Source: Gnetum montanum
Lineage: Eukaryota; Streptophyta; Gnetopsida; Gnetales; Gnetaceae
Assembly (NCBI GenBank): GCA_015680685.1
Contig: MNCI01007622.1
Span: 9,158 to 73,157, forward strand
Direction: 5' to 3'
Length of the DNA stretch: 64,000 nucleotides
The notes beneath the pieces were generated by a model, which saw nothing but the letters and a program-made list of their open reading frames with translations, did not search any database and had not been told where the DNA came from. Both the position numbers and the translations under genes were made by a program. Positions 23,661 to 34,923 of the stretch are shown here, piece by piece; the stretch's first letter is position 1, and each line of letters opens with the position of its first letter.

Positions 23661-26600
23661 ACAAAATGCTACAAGGGTTGTACACTCACAACCAATTTTT
23701 CAACCAAGTGGTCTAAATAATTGATCAAGGAAATGACCTTTCTTTTAGCCTAGTAGTCCTCTCCAGCCCTCACAACCTACTTTGGCTAATTTCCTTGCAT
23801 CTCCAACATCCTCATCCTCTACATCAAATACCTTTAAGTGCCATTCAAACCAAGTGCTGCCTAGAATCCATACTATAATGCTAACTCATGTTGTTTCTAA
23901 CTGGATTAAGGCTGGCAACCATCCTACAAAAAGATCTGATCTAGGAAGTCCATTCATTTATCTACAGATTGTTGGATAAGAGCCTTGTAAATCTCTTATT
24001 GACTCTAGTTCTAGAGTTAACCTCATCTCCCATGATATGTATAAGGGCAAGAACCTACCACCTCTTAAGAAGAGCAACATCCATTTAGAATTAGCAAATC
24101 AGTCGATTACAGTCCCTTTGGGATTAGTTGAGGACATTGTAACCATAGTCTATGGGTGGTCCTATCTTGCTAGTTTTTTGGTAATTAAGGTGGAAAATTG
24201 CAAAAGTGACTTCCCCATCATTATGGGAAGGGCTTGGTTAAGCACAATCGATGCACAAATGGGAATAAGGGATCTATCCTTAGAAATATCCAAGGAAAAT
24301 GAGCTAGGCAAAATAGAGAAGAAGCATATTCCATGCATCATGTATAGTGATAATAGGTTCAATTGCATGCAAAAGATTTGGTCAATCAAAAGCACATACA
24401 TTAAGGTATGCAATTAGTGTGCACAAGAAATTAATATTCAACTATGTCTGTAAACAGTAGCCACAAAGCAGGAGGACACCCAGTGGTTGATACCTGATTC
24501 AAATAGCAGCACAATATGCATGGAGCCAAGTAAGAGTCTAACATATGCATATATTGAAGGCATGGACAAAATTAAATAAGAAGATGATGATACTTGTTGG
24601 GGAGAGTTGGAGATCCCTAATCACTTCAAGCAAGGGCTCTTAAAACTAAAAAATTTACTGGTCGGTATGGAGTATGCATTTTTAAAGAATGGTAAACTAG
24701 TCATTATTAATGCTAAACTTGCTCCTAAACAAAAAGAAAATTTATTGAAAGTAATGAATAAATGGTCAACAACCTTTGCTTGGTCATATCCAAAGCTAAC
24801 AGGAATCAATCCAAGGATATGCCAACATCACATCTACACTGACCTAGCCATGAAGCCTAGAAGGTAGCCATAGAGGCAATTGAATGCCAAGTTAAAACAA
24901 ATTGTCAAAGAGGAGATAGAGCAACTCCTCAAGGTAGGGTTCATCTATCCAATCATGGATAGTGAGTGGGCTAGCCCACTTGTTGAAGAAGGGTGGAAAA
25001 TGATGGGTTTGCATCAACTTTAGGCTATTAAATATGGCAACAATTAAGGATCATTTTTCTTTGTCATTTGTAGATCAAGTATTAGATACCATATCTAGGC
25101 ATTGTTATTATAGTTTCTTGGATGATTATAGTGGCTATAACCAAATCCAAATTGCACTAGAAGACTAGACCAAAACAACATTTACAAGTCCTTGGGGGAC
25201 TTTTGCATACTGTAAGATGCCATTTGGCCTATGCAACATTTCAACGCTTAGTCCTGAGTATCTTTCAACAACAAATCAGTAGTGGTGTTGAAGTTTTCAT
25301 GGATGACTTCTCCACCTATGGAGCTACATTTGAGCAAGCCTTGGACCAACTTTAGCAAGTATTGAAGAGACATGTAGAGACAAACCTATGGCTCAACTAG
25401 CAAAAGAACCATCTCATGGTCCAAGAAGGCATAGTGGTAGGGCACCAAATTTTTCATAAAGGGATTGAGGTAGACCCAAAAAAGATAAGGGGAATCTAAA
25501 GAATAACATGCCAACCTAACACTGTTAAAGATGTCCAATCATTCCTTGGACACATTGGTTACTACCAGTGATTTATTGAGAATTTCTCTAAGATTGCAAA
25601 GCCATTGGTAGAACTTACGAAGAAGGATGCATCTTTCATTTGGACTAAGGAATGTGAACATGCATTCCAACAATTAAAGGAGAAACTCGTAGAAACACCA
25701 CTCCTACAGGTACCAGATTGGTCCAAACCATTCCATATCATGATAGACACATCTAACTATGCTTTGGGAGTAATGCTCACATAGTTAGACAATAAGAAAT
25801 GTCCATATTATATCCACTGCATGAGTAGAAGAATTGTGGGGGCATATTTGAATTACACCATCACAGAGAAAGAATTAATGGCAGTGGTGTATGTGCTAGA
25901 AAATTTTAAACATTACATGCTAGGTTATAAGGTATTTGTACATACAGATCATAGTGCAATTTGCATCCTTATGAATAAGTTGACATTGAGCCCTCGTGTT
26001 ATACAGTGGCTTATGATATTGCAAGAATTTGATCTTACTATGATAGATCAAAAAGGAACCAAGAATATGGTTGCTAAACACCTCTCTCGCTTAAGATGGG
26101 ATAACAAAGAATATGGTTTCTAGATGAACTCCTCTTTACTGGAGCAACAAATGAGCAAATGTCTAAAAAATCAATATGGTATAATGGAATCCTCACATAT
26201 CTTCTTATTCAAGAGATGTCATAAGACTTGGATTTTAGGAGGAAGCAACAATTTCTTCATCAGGTCAAATACTTCATGAAAATTAATGGACACCTTTACA
26301 ATGTGTTGATGGCCTGATCTGTTGGTGTGTCCCTAATGAAGATCAACTACATTTTCTCCAAGATGCACATGAAAGACCTTACAAAAAACACTATGTAGGG
26401 AGACGCATAACCATAAAAATCCTAATGGTGGGATAGTATTAGCCCACAATCTTTAGGGATGCCCACTAGTTCATCAAGTCTTGTGAATGCTGTCAACATG
26501 ATGGGGGGATGACCGCTCACATGGAAGGTTCTCAATAGTGATTCAACTACTGAAACCTTTCAACATATGGGGCATTGACTCCATGGGTTCCATCACACCC

Positions 26601-27521
26601 ATGTATAATGTGAAAACATATATTATAGTAGCAGTTAACTACTACACAAAATGGGTAGAATCAACTATCGTTACTGATTGTACATCATCCACTATTGCCA
26701 AATTTATATAATAAAATATCCTAAATAGGTTTGGAACGCCACGTTCACTAATTTCTAATAATGCAACTCATTTCACAAGTGCCACATTTAGAAAATTAAT
26801 GCAACGCTTGGGGGTAGAACATAAATTAACAACACCTTACCACCCCCAAGCCAATGGTCAAGCAAAGATAACTAACCAAGAGATTACATAAATACTAATG
26901 TGAACCATTAGCAAATATAGGAAGGACTAGAGTACAAAACTTAATGATGCTCTCTAGGCTTATCATTCAACTTGGAAACTTCCTATTGGATATTCTCCCT
27001 ATGAGTTAGTGTACGGGAAACTTCCAATGCTTTCAATTCAATCCGAGTTCCATACACCCTCAACGGCCTATGATCTAAACCTTGACCTAAGTTTAGCATA
27101 GAAGGAAAGATTGATCAATCTAAACATGCTAGATGAAAATCACTTAGTGGCCCTATCCTTGAATGAGGTGAACAAGGCATTCAGCAAGCAGCATCATGAC
27201 CTTAGAATTAGGAAAGTAAAACTTCAACCCAGAGCTAAGGTTTTTCACTGGAACCCCACACATGTACCCCAAAAGACAAAATTATAAACATTGTGGGAGG
27301 GACCTTATATAATTGATCAAACCTTTCCCTCTAGGGCCATGATAATTTACAAACCTAATAGCCTAAATAAAAAGCAATTGGTCAATATCCAATAAGTTAA
27401 GCCTTTTTTAGAACCAAGACTGGCTAGTGTAACAACTGTCTCAATAGATGGACAACCATGTTCTATTTTTTAGATCTCCTCCCTCCAGCTTAGTCACAAG
27501 GGAGATGGCTATCCATGCTGA
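23661..27521 (+). pseudogene. Element E pol: protease, RT, RNase H, integrase
   Basis: The protease region (about 23870-24417) has its catalytic triad changed to DSS (AGT at 24007-24009 in place of GGT). The RT start, with INAKLAPKQKE and WSYPKLTGI, is open at 24607-24867. The RT core is frameshifted, though the FMDD codons persist at 25296-25307. RNase H is at about 25560-26123 (TEKELMAVVYVLENF, HTDHSAI). Integrase runs about 26270-27521: first Asp kept in GIDSMG, second Asp replaced by Asn (26757-26759), catalytic Glu replaced by Lys (26865-26867). The C-terminal WEGPYIID block is present. A TAG at 27471 replaces a codon that is CAG in F. Confidence 0.88.
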
Positions 27522-29084
27522 CCATTACCATGGCCTCTCAATTTTTCTTCCTTTTTTTTTTTACATTTTTGATTTTACAAATTTTTTATTTTTGATTTTT
27601 TCTAATTTTATACCATTTTTAGTACCTTTTCACTTTCTTAATTATTTTACACTTTCTTATCTATTTTACTTAACTTTATTTCCTTTTGTTTAAAGTGTGG
27701 TATTTTCTCATTTTTTCTAATAAATCTACTTTATTATCATAGGACACAATGTTGTTGTTGCTATTTACTAGTGATGGTTTGTGCTTAATGTGTGATTGTT
27801 GATGTCTGGTTTTTATTTTTGAATTCTGATGTTTGATGACTTTGACATGGTTTATTTTTCATGGAATAGCCAGTGAGTCCACGTCATCTGCCCATCCAAT
27901 GAACTCTATGGTTTTCCTTGTGTTGCAAATTTGAGGTTCCTTTTCATTAAAGAAACTTTTAATTAATTAGTAAGCTTGGTAGTTCTAAAATTAGGAAGCA
28001 TCCAAAGCTTTGTAAAGGGTGTGACTTCAAGGGGACTCAATACTCTTTGTACTTCTCTTCTTTCTTGAGTTCTTGAGTGTTTTTTACAAACTTCTTACCA
28101 TTCCATACCAGGCAATGATAGGAAGATAAATAACGGTGTTGCATGGTGTGGTTCCCACTTGAAAAAAAACTATGGGAATTCAAAGAACAACCATTTGACA
28201 TGAATAAGTTCTTGCATGGTGTGGTTCCCATTTCCAAAGAAAAAATATGGGAATTCAAAGCACACCCCTTGAAAAAACAAAATGGCTACAAGCACTGGTT
28301 ATGGAACTCGAAAGACATGCACCTATGCCTGAAGGTTCCCTCTAAATAAGGTCCTCTCTCTCTCTCTCTCTTAATTCCTACTCCTCTCTCTCCTCTTTGT
28401 GGAATAGTGGTTGTTTTGTGGAAGCACTCTTGTGTCTAGACTCAGTGGATCAGTCTTAGAGTGGCGATGTAAAGTTACTAAAAGTGGATGGTTTTGGTTT
28501 GGATAGAGGATGGAACCTCTCAGGTCATTTTAACTACAAATTTTACAAGGGACTTCTTATGACCTCAATTTGGAACTCCATTTCACCTTCTCTATGATCC
28601 ATCTATGCTACCAAAATTCACCTCACTATTAGGTTCTATGTTATGCTCTAAGTCTTAGTCTGATGTGTTGGGATTTTTGAGTGGATTCTTTTGAGTTGGT
28701 CCTTAACTTGTCATGATCATTAAATCAACTATGGGGCCCACTAACCCCTTAGTTGAGATTATGCAAGGGCAAAAAAGGCATGAGCCTGCTATGGGGAGGA
28801 CCCACTTACATAGCTTTTGGCTTGCTTAGTTAAGGTTTCTTACCTTTGACATCGCTACAATGCTATATTTCATATTTTCCATTGTGTAAATCACTCAGTA
28901 CCCCTTAATCTTCTATTGCATTCATCCATTAAATCAATTTTTCTTTATTTTTTCAAATTTATGAACTTCAACATCCTCTTCTCATGATTTCATACTATTC
29001 TTGGTCTTCTAAGCTTTCATTTGATCCCAATTTCATCAAAAAATTCCTTGTATTTTGAAAGTTTGACCAAAGTCAATGGAAGTC
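27522..29084 (+). other. Element E conserved non-coding block after pol
   Basis: It starts with T-rich sequence (27540-27700). It carries the GGGTGTGACTTCAAGGGGAC block (28017), a duplicated GCATGGTGTGGTTCCCA segment (28141 and 28214), a (CT)n run at 28352-28369, and the conserved block GGCATGAGCCTGCTATGGGG (28777-28796). It aligns with C and F up to about 28810, after which E (like B) departs into the internal promoter and ORF3. I see no protein-coding evidence. Confidence 0.7.
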
Positions 29085-29190
29085 AATGGTGATCAATGGT
29101 TACATCGACAAGGCCTCATCGACGTAGCTGACCATGTCGATGAGACCTCATCGACGCAGTGCAAAAATACTATATATACTGCTGGAAACT
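29085..29190 (+). promoter_or_regulatory. Internal U3-like promoter upstream of ORF3 in E
   Basis: ACATCGACAAGGCCTCATCG, then GACCATGTCGATGAGACCTC, is followed by TATA-like CTATATATACTG (29170-29181). The same units with the same spacing (GAGGCCTCATTGAC, CCATGTTGATGAGGCCTC) form the U3 of E's own LTR at 32740-32795. The block is about 3.5 kb upstream of the 3' LTR and about 0.5 kb before ORF3. It probably drives a separate ORF3 transcript. Confidence 0.65.
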
Positions 29191-29665
29191 TTGGAATTTT
29201 TTGCAATTTACTCATAACACACGAGGAATTTTTGCAATTTTTCAGATTCGATAGCTTTCAAAATGTTTGTCTAAATCACTCTATTTTTCAATCTTGCACT
29301 TATTGAAGGTATGATCTTTATCGTGGGGTTTACAAACCTTAAGGTTTCTGATGAAATTTTTGAAAATGTTTTATAACTCCTCCCAAGGGTTAGTAACCTT
29401 AACAACATAAAAATATCAACTCTTTCAATAGTTAACCCTTCCAACAACCTTCAGGATAATTTATCAATGAAAATACATAAATAAAAATAATTATGAAGTT
29501 AATTAAATTAGCGATAATTACAACATAGCCAAGCGTAACTATCCTCAAGAGTTAAGGTATTCCAATTATTTTAAGGTTACATAAGGATTGCTAATCCATG
29601 GTCTTATTGTGATTACAAATGGTACTCAAACAAAGCTGTTCATAGGAAGGAGAACACTCACAACC
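29191..29665 (+). other. Element E leader between internal promoter and ORF3
   Basis: Non-coding, with a possible 5' splice site GAAGGTATGA near 29306 and T-rich stretches. It corresponds in position to the leader/intron seen before ORF3 in B. A CGTGGGG stretch near 29320 is only weakly PPT-like. Confidence 0.35.
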
Positions 29666-32467
29666 ATGGGAAAAATGACCCAAAACAAGAAGGGACCAAC
29701 AGGAATAAGGCCAAGAACAAGAAGAGGTAACTCATGTAATGGGACCTCTTCATGAGGAATCCAAAGTGGAGTCTTTTTCACATATTCCAGAGGAAGAAGT
29801 GCCTACGAAATAATCCTAGTGAGGAGAAGTGCCTAGACTTGTGCCAAGGCTTGAGATCACTCTAACTCAAGCCTACCTAGACATCATCAAGTCTAGAGAA
29901 ATCCAAAGATCAGTTCTTCAAGAGATAAACTTCAAGCCATTTTTGAAAAAAGCTCCATAGAATGTCAGAACATAATTGCAAACCTCTCCCATGTCACCAA
30001 TCATCATGTACAGTGGAGAATGGTACATGGAAGAGACTTATCTCTTCTAGAGTAGTCGAAGGCCAGGATCAATTGTAAAAATCAAGGACATTTAAGTGTC
30101 CTACTCGGTGGAGCCCATTGCATAGGCACCAGGGTTGCCAGACATTGGAACATAATTGGCTAAAATATCAACAAAAGGTAATCCTAAGGAAAAAAGGGAA
30201 TGGACCTAGTGATGCTATGGGGTGGATTATAAGGAGTATGGTGCACTCACACTAGTGGAGAAAATTTATTTCAAGATTGCATCATATCACCTTAATCCAA
30301 CGGTGAGGCCAAGCAAGGTGACTACTTTCTCCACCCGACCATGTACCACTCCAAGCAAGAAACTTCTCATTAGCCTTCTATATTTGATTTATTTGGAGAT
30401 CGAAAAGTGCCTCAAGGAGAACAAACATGGAAGGAAAAACCTACCCTTTCCATGCCTTATTAGGAAAATTTGCAAGAGGGTAGGTTTTCTTTGCCATTTA
30501 AATGACACTCTCAGGCATGCTCACTTAGCCTCATGGGTAGAAATCATAAAGGATAAGATGCCAACAACCACTCAAGAAGAGGAGCTACTACCACCACCAC
30601 TCACTCAAGAGACAACACTAGAGACCTGCATAATCCTTGAGCATCTACATCAAATCCAAGAATAGCTCTTGAGTGAATAAGAGCAACAAGCAGGAATGAG
30701 TGGGGTAGATCCATCTATGTATTAGCTAGCAATTAGTCACCTTAATGAGGTGGCTTAAACAATTAGTCAAATGGAGAGGAGTGGTCCCATTTTCTCTGTC
30801 CAAATAATGTAGCTACCTTCGAGGTCAAATCCCAACACTTGAAAGGTGATGGTATCACTAGCAACACACCATCTATTCCTAGAAATCTCTAGGAATGCCA
30901 CCACTTTCTCAGTGATGTTGGAGGAAGGTGAACAGGAAACTATCTTGGTGATGCAACACTAAGGGCAGGAGATAGTAGCAGAAGTGGTAGTTGATCATGT
31001 AGATAAAGCATTGAATGCACCTATGGCATCTGCACTAGATGTATCTACACTCCAAGATTTGCAGACATCCGCAGGCACAATCAATGAAAAATTGAACACA
31101 GCCCAACACAAACAATTATTAGAATGACTAGTAGGAACTGGGCAACTAACTCCATACATCTTTAATCTCCCAAGGAACACCACTACAACCTAGTCAGATC
31201 TATTGAATACAAGGGGAAAATGCATCATTTTGGAGGGACAACTAGAAATTATCCAAGAGCAAAATTAATGCTTGGCCACAGAGGTTACTAAACTTCATGC
31301 CTGACTTGCAAAATAAGCAATCCTTAGCCTAGCAATGATAAGAGATGAAGCTATCAAACAAATTTAATAACAATTTCAAAAGGCTGAGGAGGAAGCAATA
31401 ATGGCCATCTTCAAACAGTCCAGGTAGAAGTTGAAACACACTTAATCAAAAAGAACTTGAATAAGATGTGCCAAGAGAATGAAGCATTGACCATACAGAA
31501 TCATCACCTACAAAATGTTGATGCACAAAGAGATCAAATGCAAGAGTTCATCCATCAACAATAGGAGCAAATTGCTAGGGTCAACACTGAACTAAGGAAA
31601 TTGGCCGTAGAGAACCACAATTTTTCAATGAAAGAGGTATGCACCTTGAGACAAAAGTCTACCATCGAGATCGTCACCTAGAAGAATGAAGCTCTCAAAT
31701 TTGAGAGAGTGAAAAATCAAGATAGGAACTAGGTTGGCTTGCAAAAGGAAATTAATGAAAAAGAAATCCAAATGACAAAGGCTAAAGTAAATGAATCCAT
31801 GCAATAACTCTAGTAAGGAAGAAAGATGTGGTAGCCCATCCTTGATGGGATTGATGCCTACAACAAAGTAGAGATATGCTTGAATGAGTTGTAGATTGAA
31901 GAAATGATAGAGTATATGGAGTTGGCCAATCTCCATTATGCAAAGCTGGCAATGCTGACAGTTGAACAACCATAGTCAAAATTGGAGAAATAAGTGGCTA
32001 GCTCATATCTACTATATGAGGTTGAGTTCAAACACCATAAGGACACCAAGCAAAATTTTATGACTGCTAATGCTAAACTCAAAGGACGATTCATAGATTA
32101 ATGATCCATTGTTAAGGACCTGGCCAAATAGATGAATGACTACCAAGAGTTGAAGAACATAGTGTGAGCATTCAACATTAAATGCAAATAGCTCACTACC
32201 TAGTTTATCAATGTCAAGGAGTTGTTTCTAGTAATCCCATGTCCTTGGGATGTGCCCATTCCAGCCCATATTAGGAAAGCTGCATGGACGGTGCATGATC
32301 CTAGGTGTAAGGAGAAAAAAATAAAAGCACTACTAGATGCTTTCTACCTCCCACCTAAAGTTGTAATATCAGCAGGACAACTACAACCGCCTTAACCACT
32401 GCCAGTGTGTGAAGCTAGTGAGGGTCCCTTAGAGCCTTAGGAACCACCATCGCTTGGGACTATTTGA
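29666..32467 (+). pseudogene. Element E ORF3 (env-position protein)
   Basis: The start is uncertain; ATG 29666 opens a Lys/Asn-rich stretch. The longest clean part is 30222-30665: IYFKIASYHLNPTV, then NLPFPCLIRKICKRVGFL, then a Pro/Glu hinge. The same region in B reads TYFKIDTYHLF and LPFPCLIRKLC. From about 31240 to 32200 the frame is rich in Gln, Glu, Lys and Leu with heptad-like spacing (for example MKEVCTLRQKSTIEI), suggesting a coiled coil. Near the end is PCPWDVPIPAHIRKAAW.VHD (about 32240), also in B. The globular part resembles the plant PF20167 type domain (inference). No signal peptide or membrane segment is evident, so a true envelope protein is unlikely. Stops and frameshifts are present. 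Confidence 0.68.
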
Positions 32468-32714
32468 TCTTCTCCAACAAGCTTTACACCATCAAGGAAT
32501 GTGTTGTCCAAATTTTAAAGAGTTGTGTCATGGTGTTCAATTTTGTGTCTTGAACACCACCATTTTTATAATGTGTTGATCCATACACCCAAGCATTCCA
32601 TTGTTTATCAAAGACAATTAGTTGTTTTGTTAAAGAGAAGTTAGTTAATAATCCCATACCTTCCCAATTTTGTAAAAGAACTCGAGGACAAGTTTTCATT
32701 CAATCGTGGGGGTA
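32468..32714 (+). other. Element E 3' UTR with hairpin and PPT
   Basis: It holds a 9-bp perfect stem GGTGTTCAA/TTGAACACC (32532-32558). It then continues with CAATAATCCCATACC-type sequence shared with A, C and F, and ends with the PPT CGTGGGGGTA (32705-32714). Confidence 0.8.
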
Positions 32715-33634
32715 TGATGAGTTTTCATTGGTTGGCTGCATTGACGAGGCCTCATTGACAAAGTCAACCATGTTGATGAGGCCTCATCAATGAGGCCACG
32801 TCAACACATCTTGCCTTGCATTGATGAGGCCCCATCAATGTAGTGTCTGTCTATCACTTATAAATACGTGCCTTCCAACTACATTTATGGTAATTTGGAT
32901 TTCAATAGCAACAAAGCTCTTGTATTTTTTCATTCAAAAGTTAGAATTTTTTTCCTTGAGTGCGTGTAGCAAAATTCATTGAGTGTATGAACCTTTATTC
33001 GAGCATTGTTATACCTAAGCACCACAGTGTGTGTGGCAATGAAGATGAGCTTTCTGATAAACCTTGCAACACTTTGGATAGATTAGGTATTTTATTTATG
33101 CATTCAATGTTTTCAATTATTTCACAATATTTTCTAACAATTGAGTTAATGAGGTTATTAAGCTAGATAAATTAAATACATAAGTACAACCTCTTCGAGC
33201 GTAACAGGTATTCGCTTGGTAATCCCAGCAGTGTTATTGCTTGGTATGCTCAGTAGCGTAGCACTTTGTTACCCAATAGCAGATATGTGAGTTCAGGACA
33301 TGTACAGAAAGTGGGAATGGATACTTATGTTATGGTTAGTTAAACGATTAGTTAATTAATCAATTTGGGTTAGTTAATCAAATTACTTTTATCAATATTT
33401 GAGCACCGATCTATGAAACGTAAAAATGATAAAAATTGAATGCATTAGTTACACTTAACCATACCACGAATGTCACAAGTGTAATTGGGAAGACAATGAT
33501 TGACCTTAAGGCTAGATTCACTTCCTAAAGGACTACTGCACTAGAAACAACAAAGTTCATGAAATTTGATGAAATCATGCATGAATGCTTTATGATTCAT
33601 ATGGTTGGATGTAGGGGTACCTCATTGCTCATCA
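32715..33634 (+). repeat. 3' LTR of element E
   Basis: 920 bp, TGATGAGTTTTC to CTCATCA. TATA box at 32859-32866. The U3 tip differs from the 5' LTR: it has a longer lead-in and a 16-bp perfect palindrome TGATGAGGCCTCATCA (32775-32790). It is followed by target copy CATGG. Confidence 0.92.
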
Positions 33635-34040
33635 CATGGTTTTGATTTCTATTTTTATTTTGACCCCATAGTAGAGCTTTGTCTCTATACCTACATTCAT
33701 CTTCATCAAAGCTAGATGTTGAAGAAAAAGAGGAAGATGAGAAATTGGTAGGATTAACATGGCTTCTATGGTTTTCCCCATGGTCCCTTAATTTATCTTT
33801 TCAAGGTTTTGAGGAGGTCCTAGGCCTTAAGGCCTCCCTTGGTCTAGAACTTACTTCATCTCCTCTAGGATTATCTACCTTAGGTGAATGTAGTCATTGA
33901 TTATAGTCAAGGTGGTCATGAACATATGAAACCCTTGCATGAGGTTGGTCGCTCCAATTTTCTTTAGTATATATCTCATTACTTCTCCAATGAATGTTCT
34001 CTCCATATAATGCATCATTACTTCCTTATGAAAGAGACAT
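33635..34040 (-). pseudogene. Element B gag, N-terminal part
   Basis: Minus strand. ATG at 34040 lies about 108 bases after the PBS and begins MSLS followed by a stop. The reading frame then runs through a His/Asn/Ser/Arg-rich stretch to the E insertion at 33635 and resumes at 20342. Unlike C, E and F, I do not see the NFTFILHQDEQ block here, so B's gag N-terminus differs from its relatives. Confidence 0.7.
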
Positions 34041-34148
34041 TGTTGTTGGTTTATGATGTGTGTGATGTAATATTCTTTAAAATATAAATTGTTGATTCAT
34101 TTACAATGATTGCGTATAAGATAACTAATCTAAATAACTAGCACCATC

Positions 34149-34165
34149 CCCAACAACGGTGCCAA
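34149..34165 (-). promoter_or_regulatory. Primer binding site, tRNA-Asp type (B)
   Basis: On the plus strand, CCCAACAACGGTGCCAA abuts the LTR. Its complement TTGGCACCGTTGTTGGG matches the family tRNA-Asp PBS. Confidence 0.82.
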
Positions 34166-34923
34166 TGATGAGAGGCGAGGTACCCCTACGCCTAAACATA
34201 TGAATCACAAGCATTGGCACATGATCCGATCAAATTATATGGATGGGACTAGTTGTACATGTAAATTGTTATGCCTTTATCATAGTTTACTATCTTCCCA
34301 CTTGGACTAGTGGTAGCTTTATCATGTATGATTTAATTTAGAGTGAGGCATATGATTCTTGATGTTGTTTGGCCCTAAGCTACTCCTAATGATAATAAAT
34401 AAATTAATTGTTTAATTTAATTAACAATGGAAAGTAAAGTTTAACTACCTATCTGTAATGAGTATCCATTCCTAATGATTCATACACACCTTGGACTTTA
34501 GGCAACTACCACTAGGATTACCAAGCATACCATTACTAGGTGTACTAATTGATAACACCACTGGGTTACCAAGTAGTTACACTTAAGCACTGGCGAGTAG
34601 TGGTACTCATTTTGCTTAATGACAAGAATAGTAAAGAGTAATAAATGATAACATTAAATAAGGAAAATAGTAAACATGAAATAATTAAAAGCAATAATAA
34701 AGCTAAGGGCATGCACTAAAAACTAACAAAACTTGGAATCTAACATCTATTTCAATCTATCTATATTCCAACCATGCACCCAAGTGTGGTATTTATAGGC
34801 TAACATGGAAGGGGCAATATTAGATCCTTGACATTGGAGGTTGGGCCTCGATATCAGATACCCAACATTGTGGCTCCAATATCAAATACCCGATATTGAA
34901 GCCCTGCAAAACATGACTCATCA
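34166..34923 (-). repeat. 5' LTR of element B
   Basis: 758 bp; on the plus strand it runs from TGATGAGAGGCGAGG to TGACTCATCA. TATA box complement TATTTATA at 34790-34797. U3 has CGATATC, CCAATATC and CCGATATTG units. It is followed by copia sequence, TCTAA being the right target copy. Confidence 0.9.

Larger units (their letters stand above)
20343..33634 (+). mobile_element. Gypsy element E, full length with ORF3
   Basis: 13.29 kb, bounded by perfect target duplication CATGG (20338-20342 and 33635-33639). The order is 5' LTR, tRNA-Asp PBS, gag, pol, conserved non-coding block, internal U3-like promoter (about 29085-29190), ORF3 (29666-32467), hairpin, PPT, 3' LTR. It is inserted in the gag of element B. 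It is inactive: many stops, protease DSG changed to DSS, and integrase second Asp and catalytic Glu changed to Asn and Lys. Confidence 0.93.
2640..34923 (-). mobile_element. Gypsy element B, non-autonomous, split by C and E
   Basis: This minus-strand Athila/Tat-like element reads from its 5' LTR (34166-34923) to a truncated 3' LTR (2640-3045). Its own sequence is about 8.2 kb once C and E are removed. The order is PBS (34149-34165), gag (34040-33635, continued at 20342 to about 18900), conserved 3' non-coding block, internal U3-like promoter (about 17205-17300), ORF3 (16703-14264, continued at 3500) and PPT. No protease, reverse transcriptase, RNase H or integrase is found between gag and the non-coding block. 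It therefore looks like a pol-deleted element that depended on relatives. The right target-site copy is TCTAA (34924-34928); the left one is lost in the junction deletion near 2625-2640. Confidence 0.8.

Noticed and set aside
29300-29330. PPT-like CGTGGGG in element E leader
   Set aside because: Too short and lacking the AGTC lead-in found in A, C and F; only a weak resemblance.
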